64,000 nt of DNA from Ollibium composti. GTDB lineage: Bacteria; Pseudomonadota; Alphaproteobacteria; Rhizobiales; Rhizobiaceae. Within the stretch, counting starts at the first letter, position 1, and each line of letters opens with the position of its first letter. Where the stretch lies: NCBI RefSeq assembly GCF_004801285.1, contig NZ_SSNY01000010.1, positions 124,001-188,000 of the forward strand. Direction: 5' to 3'. Shown in pieces: positions 11,680 to 20,537 of the stretch. The translations under genes were made by a program, and so were the position numbers. The notes beneath the pieces are model-generated. The model was not told the DNA's origin. It saw nothing but the letters and a program-made list of their open reading frames with translations, and ran no database searches.

Positions 11680-14514
11680 TCAGGACAGGACCGTCAGCGC
11701 TTGCGGCGCGGCCTGCCGGATGCGCGAGAACAACCAGTTGCGCTGCCGTTCGTTCCGGCTCTCGATGCCGCGCAGGGCATTTTCAAGCTCGCCATCGCCG
11801 AGCGCGCGGGCGGCCTGGACCAGCACGGCGATCGAGACCATGCTCTCGTTCACCATCAGCCACGGGTCCTGCAGGTCGCGCATCAGGCCGAAGCCGGTCG
11901 CCGGCCGGCCGATCCTGAGCGCCTTGTCCAGCGCCTCCGGCTCGCCCTCGCGCCACTCCCCGTATGTCTGCACGAAAGGCTGGAGCGCGGCGACGTTCTC
12001 GCTCGTCCATGTCCTGAACAGCCCGCCCTGCTGGCGAATATCCGGTGTCTTCGGATGCGCCTTGTGGAGCTTTTCCCAGCCGCGAACCAGACATGCCTCG
12101 TTCGCCAGAAGCAGGCCGATATAGTCGGCGAGACAGGGCCTGCCCGCAGGCACGGTTTCCGCTGCCGCCTCCCGCTTGGTTTCCTCCGGCTGCGGCAGCA
12201 GCGCTCCCGTCACCTTCTCCAGCCTGACGGCGGCATATTTGAAGTGCGGCTGCTTGCTGACCGGGTCCCATTCGTAGAGCGTCAGTTCGTTGGCGGCGCG
12301 CGCCCGCTCCGGATCGTCCCAGTAGCCGTAGTGGAACGGCATGAACAGCGTGCCGGGCTCGATGTCGCCGATGCGGGCCGGCGCTTCCGCCGCTCCGCGC
12401 CGCGAGGTGACGCGCAGCATCTCGCCTTCCTTGATACCGAGGCGGCTAGCGTCCGCCTCGCTCACCTGGATGAAGGCATCAGGCGCCGCATCCCTGAGTT
12501 CCTTCGAACGCCCGGTCTTGGTGCGGGTGTGGAAATGGTAGACGACACGGCCGGTCGAGAGGAAGAAAGGATAGGCTGCGTCCGGCTCCTCGGCCGGCGG
12601 CACGTATTCGGCGGCGCGCAGGAAGGCGCGGCCGTTCGGCTTCTTCGCGTGATAATCTTCCTCGGTGATCGCAGCGCCAGTCAGAAGGTCGTGGCCGTAG
12701 CTTTCGCAATAGTCGGGGTCGGTCGCGAAATTGAGGTCTGCGTAATAGCGATCCGAGCCGTCCGGATGCTTTTCGTTGCAGGGCCACGGAATGCCGGAAC
12801 CGCCGGTGAGTTTTTCATAGCTCAGGCCCGAATAGTCACAAGGTCGGCCGCGCGAGCATTCGCGCCAGGCGTCGAAGGCGCCTTCGGCATCGCTCCACTT
12901 GATCAGCGGCGCGCCGTCCTTGTCGCGGAAATCCATGCGCCGGGCGAAATCGAGGAAGATGTCGAGATCGGAGCGCGCCTCCCCCGGCGGCTCGATCGCC
13001 TTGTGGTTCAAGTGGACGACGCGATCGACATTGGTCGAGCAGCCGGTCTTCTCGCCCCAGATCGCCGCCGGCAGCACCACGTCGGCAAACTCCGCCGTCT
13101 CGGTCATGAAGGCATCCTGCACGATGACGAACACGCCCTGTTTGCGCAGGTCCTCGCGCAGCCGGCCGAGATCGGGAAAGGACACCGCCGGATTGGTGCC
13201 GATGATCCACAGCACCTTGATCGAGCCGTCGCCGACATAGTCGAAGATCTGCATCGCGTGCGTCGGCGGCCCCCAGTTCGGCAGCGTCGCGGGATCGACG
13301 TTCCAGAGCTTCGCCATCTCCTCGACATGGCGCGGATTGTCGAAATTGCGGAAGCCGGAGAGATCGCCGCCCGAGCCGGTCTCACGGCTGTTCTCGGCGG
13401 TCGGCTGGCCGTTCATCTGCAAGATGCCGCAGCCCGGCCGGCCGATGCGGCCGAGCACCAGGTTGACGTTGTTGACCTGTACGGCCGCCGCAGTGCCCTG
13501 GTTGGACTGGTAGACGCCCTGCAGGCAGGTCGACAGCAGCATTTTGGAACCACCGATCATGGCGGCGGCTTGCCGGATTTGATCCGCCGGAATATGCGCG
13601 ATCTCCGCGATCCGCTCGGGCGTATAAGCCTCGACCGTGTTGGCAAGCTCGTCATAGCCCAGCGTGTGCGCCTCGATGAAGGCGCGGTCGACGTGGCTCT
13701 GCGCGATCAGTTCCCGGATCAGGCTGTTCATCACCGCGACATTGGTGCCGAGGCGCGGCTTGATGTGCAGGTCGGCCTCCGCAGCCGTCGCCGTGCGGCG
13801 CGGATCGATGACGATCATCTTCGACGGCGCGTCGCCGCGCCGGCGGTCGAGCACGCGCGCCCACAGCACCGTGGCGGTCGCGGCCATGTCGTGGCCGACG
13901 AAGAGGAAGCAGTCGGTGACGTCGACGTCTCCATAGTTGCCCGGCTGGCCGTCTGAGCCGAAGGTTTCCTTCAGTGCGGCACCGGCGGTCGCGGTGCACA
14001 GCCGCGTGTTGCCGTCGATGTGCAGCGTGCCTATGCCGGCGGTGCGGATGACGCTCAGCGTGTAGTTTTCCTCGGCGAAAAGCTGGCCCGAGGTATAGAA
14101 ACCGATCGAGCCGGCAGTGTATTTTGCCTTGGCCGCCTTCATGCGCTGGACGATCAGGTCCATCGCCTCGTCCCAGCTTGCAGGTTCGAGCCTGTCGCCG
14201 TGACGGACGAGTGGACGGGTCAGCCGGTCGGGGCTGCCATTGGCGACCCAGCTATGGAGCCCCTTGGGGCCGAGCCGACCGCGGTTGACGACATCGGCCT
14301 CGCGCCCGCGCACGCCGACGATGCGGCCGCCCGGCCTGTCATCCTTGACGGCGATGTCGATGCCGCAGCCGTTGGAACAGAGGAAGCAGCAGGCCTGCAC
14401 CCAGCGATCCGGTTCCTCCTCGACGTTCTGGTCAACCCGGACCGGCCATTGCGATCCGAGGATCGGCGTTCGCGGTCCCCAGATGTCGGCGATGCTGTCG
14501 CGGGTGCTGGCCAT
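11680..14514 (-). CDS. Molybdopterin oxidoreductase (nitrate reductase/formate dehydrogenase-like) lacking a fourth Fe-S cysteine
   Basis: The 944-residue protein belongs to the DMSO-reductase superfamily. It has an N-terminal cluster-binding region (C43-X2-C46-X3-C50), a long MGD-binding catalytic core (FYTSGQLFAEENY; LQMNGQPTAENSRETGSGG; IIGTNPAVSFPD), a C-terminal dinucleotide-binding domain (FLSTGRVVYHFHTRTKTGRS), and about 170 extra helical residues at the C-terminus. Where relatives have Cys (the RLCVKG-type motif) this protein has RLGPKG, with Gly at residue 82. No TAT signal is visible, so it is probably cytoplasmic. GGGAGGAT precedes the ATG. It follows the encapsulin stop by 43 nt, suggesting one operon. 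The substrate is unknown. Confidence 0.87.
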   Translation of the reverse strand: MASTRDSIADIWGPRTPILGSQWPVRVDQNVEEEPDRWVQACCFLCSNGCGIDIAVKDDRPGGRIVGVRGREADVVNRGRLGPKGLHSWVANGSPDRLTRPLVRHGDRLEPASWDEAMDLIVQRMKAAKAKYTAGSIGFYTSGQLFAEENYTLSVIRTAGIGTLHIDGNTRLCTATAGAALKETFGSDGQPGNYGDVDVTDCFLFVGHDMAATATVLWARVLDRRRGDAPSKMIVIDPRRTATAAEADLHIKPRLGTNVAVMNSLIRELIAQSHVDRAFIEAHTLGYDELANTVEAYTPERIAEIAHIPADQIRQAAAMIGGSKMLLSTCLQGVYQSNQGTAAAVQVNNVNLVLGRIGRPGCGILQMNGQPTAENSRETGSGGDLSGFRNFDNPRHVEEMAKLWNVDPATLPNWGPPTHAMQIFDYVGDGSIKVLWIIGTNPAVSFPDLGRLREDLRKQGVFVIVQDAFMTETAEFADVVLPAAIWGEKTGCSTNVDRVVHLNHKAIEPPGEARSDLDIFLDFARRMDFRDKDGAPLIKWSDAEGAFDAWRECSRGRPCDYSGLSYEKLTGGSGIPWPCNEKHPDGSDRYYADLNFATDPDYCESYGHDLLTGAAITEEDYHAKKPNGRAFLRAAEYVPPAEEPDAAYPFFLSTGRVVYHFHTRTKTGRSKELRDAAPDAFIQVSEADASRLGIKEGEMLRVTSRRGAAEAPARIGDIEPGTLFMPFHYGYWDDPERARAANELTLYEWDPVSKQPHFKYAAVRLEKVTGALLPQPEETKREAAAETVPAGRPCLADYIGLLLANEACLVRGWEKLHKAHPKTPDIRQQGGLFRTWTSENVAALQPFVQTYGEWREGEPEALDKALRIGRPATGFGLMRDLQDPWLMVNESMVSIAVLVQAARALGDGELENALRGIESRNERQRNWLFSRIRQAAPQALTVLS

Positions 14515-14557
14515 TCGATCCTCCCGTTGCGGTTCCGATCGCGCCTGCCGTGGCGCC

Positions 14558-15364
14558 TTATGCCTCCTGCGGTTCCAGAACCACCACCGCTTCCGTCGTC
14601 AGCAGGCGGAAGGTGAAGCTTTCCTGGAAATAGAGATCGACGGCGGTGCCGGAATGGCTCGCATACCCGATGGAGATGTCCTGACCGATATCCAGCTCGA
14701 AATCGCCGCCACGGGTGGTCAGCACGAATGCGCCCTGAATGGCTGACGCCCAGACGATGCCGCCGTCGACCAGCCGCTCGATGTGGTGCAGGATCGGATA
14801 GCCGTCGTCGCTGCCGCCGCTGGCGGCGGTGTAGGCGTCTGCGCCGAGCACCAGCGCGTAAGGCCCGTTGCAGCCGGCGAGCCGCAACTGGCTGACCGCC
14901 TGCGCCACCGCGGCGGGATAGTCGTCGGCCTTGGCCGGCAGCGCGACACCGGCATTGCTCGTGCCTTCGCGGATGCCCTGGATGCCGGCGACGGCATAGC
15001 CGTCGAAGACGGCGCGGTCCTCGGCGAAGGCGATCGTCTTCGCCGCTTCCTTGACCGGCGACCAGTCGGAGTCGGTCGCCCCGCGCTCGACGTCATCGAT
15101 CTGCTGGCGCGAAAGCTGGAACGGGACCCGCAGTTCGACCAGCGCCTTGACCTCGCGCTGCACGGACTGGATGCCGTCGCCGGGTGCCGCGATCTGCCGG
15201 ACATGACCTGTGCCGACCGCCGAGAAGTCGAGCCCTTTCGGCCCGACGACGTCGACGACACGGCGCGCGCCGAGATGACGCTTGAGCGTGCGCGTCGCCT
15301 CCTCCTCTATTTCGGCCCAGGCCGCATCGGAAATGGGTGCGAGTTCGCGATGGAGGTTATTCAT
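14558..15364 (-). CDS. Encapsulin shell protein (family 1, linocin M18/HK97 fold)
   Basis: The 268-residue protein begins MNNLHRELAPISDAAWAEIE and continues RTLKRHLGARRVVDVVGPKG, the typical family 1 encapsulin N-terminal arm. The body (VELRVPFQLSRQQIDDVERG; YPILHHIERLVDGGIVWASA) and length match HK97-fold encapsulins, which self-assemble into roughly 20-30 nm icosahedral shells. The ATG overlaps the last codons of the upstream peroxidase gene by 8 nt, so shell and cargo are translationally coupled. Cargo loading is supported by the peptide at the peroxidase C-terminus. Confidence 0.96.
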   Translation of the reverse strand: MNNLHRELAPISDAAWAEIEEEATRTLKRHLGARRVVDVVGPKGLDFSAVGTGHVRQIAAPGDGIQSVQREVKALVELRVPFQLSRQQIDDVERGATDSDWSPVKEAAKTIAFAEDRAVFDGYAVAGIQGIREGTSNAGVALPAKADDYPAAVAQAVSQLRLAGCNGPYALVLGADAYTAASGGSDDGYPILHHIERLVDGGIVWASAIQGAFVLTTRGGDFELDIGQDISIGYASHSGTAVDLYFQESFTFRLLTTEAVVVLEPQEA

Positions 15365-16427
15365 GGCCAGCCTCTCTTCTCAGGGATCCGATGCCGAGCG
15401 AACCGTCGCCGGGTGACGGCTGCGCCGGGTTGTCGTCCGCCGGTGGGGGATCGCCCGGTGTCGCCGCCGGCTGCGGCGCTTCGGGTGTGACGTTGTCGAG
15501 AAAGTCCGCCGTCGGCACGAAGAACAGGCAGCCCGTCACCGCCCGGCTGAAATCGAGCAGATGGTCGTAGGTTCCCGGTGGATTGCCGACGAACATGTTC
15601 TCCAGCATTTTCTCGATGCGGTGCGGCGAGCGGGCATAGCCGATGAAATAGGTGCCGAACTCGCCCTTGCCGACTTCGCCGAACGGCATGTTGTCGCGCA
15701 CGATCTGCAACTGCTCGCCGTTCTCCTCGATGTTGGTCAGCACGTTGTGGGCGTAGGGCTTCTTGTCCGCGTCGCGCTGCTCGATGTCGGAGAGCTTGTG
15801 GCGGCCGATGATGTTCTCCTGCTCCTCGATCGGCACCTTGTTCCAGCGTTCGATGTCGTGGAGATATTTCTGCACGATGACGTAGCTGCCGCCCGCGAAG
15901 GCCGCATCTTCCTCGCCGATGATTGTCGCGTCGATGGCCCCCTGGTCGACCGGATTCTCGGTGCCGTCGACGAAGCCGATCAGGTCACGGTCGTCGAAGA
16001 ACTTGAAGCCATGCACCTCATCCACCGTGGTCACCGCGCCGGCGAGCCGCGCCATGACGTGCGTGGCCAGTTCGAAGCACAGGTCCATCGAAGCCGCGCG
16101 CAGATGAAAAAGCATGTCGCCAGGCGTCGAAACCGCCGTGTGCACGCCGCGAATCTCGCGAAAGGGGTGAAGGTCCTTCGGCCTCGGCGCGCCGAACAGC
16201 CTGTCCCAGGCATCCGATCCGAAGCCCATGACGCAGGAAAGTTGCCCTTCAAGATTGCGGAACCCGACGCCGCGCAGCAGGCTGGAGAGATCGGCGCACA
16301 GTTCGCGCACCGTTTCCTCCGCTTCCGCTCCGGGGTTGATCGTAACCACCAGGAAAATCGCTGCGCCCGTCAGCCTCGAGGCGACCGACTGGGACACTGG
16401 GGAGGGCAAGCTTGAAACCATATTCAT
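15357..16427 (-). CDS. Dye-decolorizing peroxidase with encapsulin cargo-loading peptide
   Basis: The 356-residue haem peroxidase of the DyP family has the signature GFVDGTENP (151-159; catalytic Asp154), a likely proximal haem ligand His227 (PYAHNVL) and a distal Arg244 (QIVRDNMPFG). After the catalytic domain ends near 312 there is a Pro/Ala/Asp-rich linker (about 316-340) and then DGSLGIGSLR (341-350). This matches the known targeting peptide that docks cargo to the inner encapsulin wall. The predicted product is therefore an encapsulated peroxidase nanocompartment. No signal peptide is seen. Confidence 0.96.
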   Translation of the reverse strand: MNMVSSLPSPVSQSVASRLTGAAIFLVVTINPGAEAEETVRELCADLSSLLRGVGFRNLEGQLSCVMGFGSDAWDRLFGAPRPKDLHPFREIRGVHTAVSTPGDMLFHLRAASMDLCFELATHVMARLAGAVTTVDEVHGFKFFDDRDLIGFVDGTENPVDQGAIDATIIGEEDAAFAGGSYVIVQKYLHDIERWNKVPIEEQENIIGRHKLSDIEQRDADKKPYAHNVLTNIEENGEQLQIVRDNMPFGEVGKGEFGTYFIGYARSPHRIEKMLENMFVGNPPGTYDHLLDFSRAVTGCLFFVPTADFLDNVTPEAPQPAATPGDPPPADDNPAQPSPGDGSLGIGSLRREAGHE

Positions 16428-16990
16428 CCATCACAGGTGGTCCGGCAGACAGCGCCAAGCGCTTATGTTGCATCCGGCACGGGCAGGTTTACAAGTTTCG
16501 ATATCGCAAAAATGGGGTTCTGCGGGCATTCGCCCGGCACCTTTTCGGCGATGGAGTTTCCGACATCGGCGGCCGACAAGTTCAGCCGGCATTGGGCTGG
16601 CAGCGTCCGTCCGAATTTCTCGCAGGATCATGCCGGTGAGCGAGCCGTTGCCCTGCCCGTTCAGGATTGGCGCCCGGTGCATTTCGGGCCGCCAATCCGA
16701 ATCACCGCCGGCCCGGTGTCGAGCCGGCCGGTCGTTCACGCCGTTTTTGCAGGCAGCGACAAAATATTTGATGTGATCACAGGCGCTCCGGCGGTTCGGA
16801 AACGACACGTCCAGCAACCGCTGCCGAGGCGCGAAAAGGCGCGACCGCGGCCTTTCAGCCTGCCGATCCCGGTCTCGCCGCCCCGTCGACAGAGGCGCGC
16901 CGAACCGCAGCCGGACATGCCCGCGTTAACTTTTCGTTAACCATTTCACCGATACATCTTGGCTACCGAAAATTAACCAAGATCACCATC
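16428..16990. other. Divergent intergenic region between the DyP/encapsulin operon and minCDE
   Basis: This 563-bp stretch separates two divergent operons. Open frames on both strands here have no recognisable protein character and I do not call a gene. The minC-proximal 70 bp are A+T-rich and carry the CtrA-type box at 16926-16940. A ten-base palindrome TGTGATCACA sits at 16772-16781. No convincing sigma-70 promoter for the peroxidase operon could be picked by eye. Confidence 0.6.
16926..16940 (+). promoter_or_regulatory. Putative CtrA-binding site upstream of minC
   Basis: The sequence reads TTAA-CTTTTCG-TTAA, an exact TTAA-N7-TTAA full CtrA box, about 50 bp before the minC start. CtrA is the alphaproteobacterial cell-cycle master regulator, and control of min genes by CtrA is known in Sinorhizobium. 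Site function here is an inference from the motif and position. Confidence 0.6.
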
Positions 16991-17725
16991 GTGTTAACGA
17001 AACCCCGGCCCATCCGCCTCAAGGGGCGGTCCTTTCTCGCTTTGTCGCTTGCCCCGGAGCTGCCCTTCGAGGACTGGCTGGCCGGGCTCGACGACCTCGC
17101 CGCCCGCTCCGCCGGCTTCTTCCTGCGCCGGCCCGTCGTGCTCGACGTCGACGGGCTCGATATCGACAAGGCCGAGCTGCGCAAGCTCGTCGACGATCTC
17201 AGCCGGCGCAACGTCCGCGTCATGGGCATCGAAGGCGCACGGCCCTCGCTGCTCGGGGCGGACATGCCGCCGGCCATGAGCGACGGCCGCCCGGCTTCCG
17301 ACTTCGAGCCGCCAACCGAAAGCGAAGCGGACGAAGCGCAGGACGCTCCGGCGGTGGAAACGATAGCGGCCGCGGGCCCTGCCCCGGCGCAGGCTACGGC
17401 CTCGCTGGTGGTCACCGAGCCGGTCCGGTCCGGCCAGTCGCTGTTCTTCCCCGAGGGCGACGTCACCATCGTCGGCTCGGTCGCCTCGGGCGCGGAAGTC
17501 GTCGCCGGCGGATCGATCCATGTCTACGGCACGCTGAGGGGACGCGCGCTGGCCGGCACCACCGGCAACGGCTCGGCCCGCATCTTCTGCCGCAAGCTGG
17601 AAGCCGAACTGATCGCCATCGACGGCTTCTACCTGACGGCGGAAGACATGGAGCCGGACCTGCGGGGCCAGGCGGTGCAGGTCTGGCTGGAAAGCAACGG
17701 GTTGAAGACGGGAATACTCGGCTAG
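16991..17725 (+). CDS. minC: Septum site-determining protein MinC
   Basis: MinC is the FtsZ-inhibiting component of the Min system. The 244-residue protein has an N-terminal domain (about 1-105), an acidic Ala/Pro-rich linker (about 100-145), and a C-terminal beta-helix beginning near VRSGQSLFFPEGDVTIVGSV and containing GGSIHVYGTLRGRALAG, which is the MinD-binding and dimerisation part. The start is GTG at 16991, and no better ATG lies nearby. It is followed after 44 nt by minD. Confidence 0.95.
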   Translation: MLTKPRPIRLKGRSFLALSLAPELPFEDWLAGLDDLAARSAGFFLRRPVVLDVDGLDIDKAELRKLVDDLSRRNVRVMGIEGARPSLLGADMPPAMSDGRPASDFEPPTESEADEAQDAPAVETIAAAGPAPAQATASLVVTEPVRSGQSLFFPEGDVTIVGSVASGAEVVAGGSIHVYGTLRGRALAGTTGNGSARIFCRKLEAELIAIDGFYLTAEDMEPDLRGQAVQVWLESNGLKTGILG

Positions 17726-17769
17726 GGTTTGGGCGGACCCGGACGAGAGGTCCATAACAGGAGAGGTCA

Positions 17770-18585
17770 ATGGGCAAGGTTATCGTGGTGACATCCGGCA
17801 AGGGCGGCGTGGGCAAGACCACGTCCTCCGCCGCCCTGGGCGCCGCTCTGGCGCAGAACGGCGAGAAGGTCGTCGTGGTCGATTTCGACGTCGGCCTGCG
17901 CAATCTCGATCTCGTCATGGGCGCTGAGCGGCGCGTCGTCTACGACCTCGTCAACGTCATCCAGGGCGAGGCGAAGCTCACCCAGGCGCTGATCCGCGAC
18001 AAGCGGGTCGAAACGCTCTACCTGCTGCCCGCCTCGCAGACGCGCGACAAGGACAACCTGACGCCCGAAGGCGTGGAGAAGGTCATCGCGGCGCTGAAGA
18101 AAGCCTTCGACTGGGTGATCTGCGATAGCCCGGCCGGCATCGAGCGCGGCGCCACGCTCGCCATGCGCCATGCCGACGTGGCGATCGTGGTGACCAATCC
18201 GGAAGTCTCCTCGGTGCGCGATTCCGACCGCATCATCGGCCTGCTCGATTCCAAGACGCTGAAGGCCGAAAACGGCGAGCGCATGGAAAAGCACCTGCTG
18301 CTCACCCGCTACGACCCGACGCGGGCCGAACGCGGCGACATGCTGAAGGTGGACGACGTGCTGGAAATCCTGTCGATCCCGCTGCTCGGCATCATTCCCG
18401 AGAGCATGGACGTGCTGCGCGCCTCCAACCTCGGTGCGCCGGTCACGCTGGCGGACGAGGCCAGCGCGCCGTCGCGTGCCTATTTCGACGCCGTGCGCCG
18501 GCTCAAGGGCGAGGCCCTGCCAGTCACCGTTCCGGGCGAGAAGCGGGGCTTCTTCGGCAAGTTCTTCGGGAGGAAAGCGGCATGA
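17770..18585 (+). CDS. minD: Septum site-determining ATPase MinD
   Basis: MinD is the membrane-associated ATPase that recruits MinC and oscillates with MinE. The 271-residue protein starts [20 protein letters not shown], which contains the deviant Walker A motif KGGVGKT. It continues with [20 protein letters not shown] and ends in a basic amphipathic tail ([15 protein letters not shown]) that would target the membrane. CAGGAGAGG precedes the ATG. Its stop overlaps minE. Confidence 0.98.
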   Translation: MGKVIVVTSGKGGVGKTTSSAALGAALAQNGEKVVVVDFDVGLRNLDLVMGAERRVVYDLVNVIQGEAKLTQALIRDKRVETLYLLPASQTRDKDNLTPEGVEKVIAALKKAFDWVICDSPAGIERGATLAMRHADVAIVVTNPEVSSVRDSDRIIGLLDSKTLKAENGERMEKHLLLTRYDPTRAERGDMLKVDDVLEILSIPLLGIIPESMDVLRASNLGAPVTLADEASAPSRAYFDAVRRLKGEALPVTVPGEKRGFFGKFFGRKAA

Positions 18586-18863
18586 AGCTGTTTAAGCTCT
18601 TTTCCAAGCCCCAGTCGGCCCCGGCGGCGCGCGAGCGCCTGCAGGTGCTGCTGGCGCACGAGCGCGCCAGCGCCGGCGGCTCGGACCTCGTCGCCAAGCT
18701 GAAGGACGAAATCCTGCGCGTCATCTCCAGGCACATGCACATCGACCAGGACAAGGTGAGCGTGAAGATGGAACGCGGCGAGCAGATGTCGACGCTGGCC
18801 GTCGACGTCGAGATCCCGTTCAACGCGGCCAAGGCCGCCGCGGCACGGAAGAAGGCGGCCTGA
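18582..18863 (+). CDS. minE: Cell division topological specificity factor MinE
   Basis: MinE stimulates MinD ATPase and restricts the division inhibitor to cell poles. The 93-residue protein begins [20 protein letters not shown] (membrane-targeting and anti-MinCD region) and has the dimerisation core [20 protein letters not shown]. It overlaps the last codon of minD by ATGA, so the pair is translationally coupled. Length is normal. Confidence 0.97.
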   Translation: MKLFKLFSKPQSAPAARERLQVLLAHERASAGGSDLVAKLKDEILRVISRHMHIDQDKVSVKMERGEQMSTLAVDVEIPFNAAKAAAARKKAA

Positions 18864-18873
18864 CGGCCGCTTT
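18855..18873 (+). terminator. Weak hairpin at the end of minE
   Basis: GCGGCC and GGCCGC form a six-base stem around the minE stop codon, followed only by TTTCC. It might attenuate or terminate the minCDE transcript, but the T-run is short. Confidence 0.3.
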
Positions 18874-19024
18874 CCGACCCATCTTTTCGAGGGCAAGGGG
18901 GGGGACAAGGGGGAACAGACCACGTCGGCGCCATCGGCCGACCGTCGGAGCGATGATCCGCGCATGATCGGGGTCGCTCCGACCCAGGCACCGGGCGCAC
19001 CATCATCAGCAAAGGAGCAACGCG

Positions 19025-19204
19025 ATGACCCGCATATCCCTTCTGGAACGGCTGAAGGAAATCCAGAAGATGCCGCGCTACCAGGGGCGCGACATCACCA
19101 CCATTAGCTCTGTGCTGTCGAACCAGGCTCTCGCCAAGCATATCGAGGTGTGCGAGCAGGCCGCCGGCCTCGCGCCGCGCCCCGACAAGAAGGCCGCCGC
19201 GTAG
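19025..19204 (+). CDS. Small hypothetical protein of 59 residues
   Basis: The reading frame begins MTRISLLERLKEIQKMPRYQ and ends [16 protein letters not shown] stands seven bases before the ATG, a strong ribosome-binding site, and codon use is like the neighbouring min genes. The protein is charged, mostly helical by eye, with one Cys and no signal or membrane segment. I recognise no family. It is downstream of minE on the same strand, but 161 nt separate them, so it may have its own promoter. Confidence 0.55.
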   Translation: MTRISLLERLKEIQKMPRYQGRDITTISSVLSNQALAKHIEVCEQAAGLAPRPDKKAAA

Positions 19205-19523
19205 GGCGCGTCGGACAGCCCCGGTGGCGCAAGCGCCACCGCCAGACAGGAAGCCCGTCCGGTGGCATCGATCCATGTCATGGCGCATGTCGCGCCCCTT
19301 GTCAGGGATCGATGCCGCGAGCGGGCTTAAGCGCCACCGGCTGGCGTTTGCGGCCGGGCCTCACAGTTTCCAGCCGATCACGCCCTGCGGCATCTTATTG
19401 CCCATGCCGTCGCGCCTACGGTGGCACATCAGGCACAAGCATCTGCCTTCGGCGATGGCTTGTTTCTACAGGCGGCGAACCGAGGCGAAAAAGAAGACGG
19501 CCGCCGCCATGCAGGGCTGCGCG
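19205..19523. other. Convergent intergenic region with two hairpins
   Basis: This 319-bp stretch lies between the small protein gene and the convergent aldo/keto reductase. GGTGGCG/CGCCACC forms a short hairpin near 19224-19241. An 11-bp perfect inverted repeat GGCATCGATCC/GGATCGATGCC occupies 19264-19274 and 19306-19316. Neither is followed by a T-run. Both could act in transcription termination, but no gene is seen. Confidence 0.5.
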
Positions 19524-20504
19524 TCAGCGGGAAAGGCCCGAGACCGCGCGCGGCGCGTAGTCCTTTTCGAGATCGGCGATCTCTTCGGCCGTCAACTGGA
19601 TCGACAGGGCGGCCACCGCGTCGGCAATGTGATGCGGCTTGGTCGCCCCGATGATCGGTGCGGTGATGCCGGGCCGGCTTGCCGTCCACGCCAGCGCGAC
19701 CTGGGCCATCGGAACGCCACGCGCCTTGGCGATACGGGCGACTGTCTGGATGATCTTCTCGTCTTCGGCCAGATAAAGGCTTTGCGCGAAGGGGTCGAGC
19801 CGGCTGCGGTCGCTGTCGGAGGCGACCTTGGTCAGCCGGCCGCGCGCCAGCGGGCTCCACGGAATCACGGCGACGCCCTGATCCAGGCACAGCGGGATGA
19901 TCTCGCGCTCCTCCTCGCGATAGAGGAGGTTGTAGTGAGGCTGCATGGAGACGAACCGCGCCCAGCCGTTGACGGTCGAGGTGTAGAGAGCCTTCGAGAA
20001 CTGCCACGCATACATCGACGAGGCGCCGATATAGCGCACCTTCCCGGCCCTTATGAGGTCGTCCAGCGTTTGCAGTGTTTCCTCGATCGGCGTCTGCGGG
20101 TCCCAGCGATGGATCTGGTAGAGGTCGATGAAGTCCGTGCCCAGCCGCTTCAGGCTGGCGTCGCAGGCGGCCATCAGCGCCTTGCGCGACAGGCCTTGCC
20201 GGTTCGGCCCACCCTTGCCGACGGGGAAATGCACCTTGGTCGCGATGACGACATCCTCGCGGGCGGCGTGCTCCTTCAGGAGCTTGCCGACGACCTCCTC
20301 ACTCGCTCCGGCCGAATAGGCGTCGGCGGTGTCGAAGAAGTTGATGCCGGCTTCGATCGCCTGCCGTACGAAGGGACGAGCCCCGGCTTCGTCGAGCGCC
20401 CAGTCGTGGGTGCCCGCCTTGGGATCGCCATAGGTCATGCAGCCCAGTGCCAGCCGCGAAACCTTGAGGCCCGTCTTGCCGAGATTCACATAAGTCATTG
20501 TCAT
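19524..20504 (-). CDS. Aldo/keto reductase
   Basis: The 326-residue NAD(P)H-dependent oxidoreductase has the AKR pattern: NFFDTADAYSAGASEE (catalytic Asp and Tyr), VVIATKVHFP (Lys), and YQIHRWDPQT (His). The C-terminal cofactor site is PGITAPIIGATKPHHIADAV. It reduces small aldehydes or ketones; the substrate cannot be read from sequence. It is the last gene of the GntR-dctPQM-flavin oxidoreductase cluster, 33 nt after the preceding stop, so it probably acts on a product of that pathway. Confidence 0.93.
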   Translation of the reverse strand: MTMTYVNLGKTGLKVSRLALGCMTYGDPKAGTHDWALDEAGARPFVRQAIEAGINFFDTADAYSAGASEEVVGKLLKEHAAREDVVIATKVHFPVGKGGPNRQGLSRKALMAACDASLKRLGTDFIDLYQIHRWDPQTPIEETLQTLDDLIRAGKVRYIGASSMYAWQFSKALYTSTVNGWARFVSMQPHYNLLYREEEREIIPLCLDQGVAVIPWSPLARGRLTKVASDSDRSRLDPFAQSLYLAEDEKIIQTVARIAKARGVPMAQVALAWTASRPGITAPIIGATKPHHIADAVAALSIQLTAEEIADLEKDYAPRAVSGLSR

Positions 20505-20537
20505 GTCAGAACCATTTCTTTCTGAGGGAGGATTGCG

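Noticed and set aside
16772..16781. TGTGATCACA palindrome as a CRP/FNR-type site
   Set aside because: The known sites need a spacer (TGTGA-N6-TCACA or TTGAT-N4-ATCAA). This has none, and there is no promoter placed with it.
16437..16940. A 167-codon plus-strand frame in the DyP-minC gap
   Set aside because: No ribosome-binding site, no family resemblance, and it overlaps the A+T-rich promoter region of minC.
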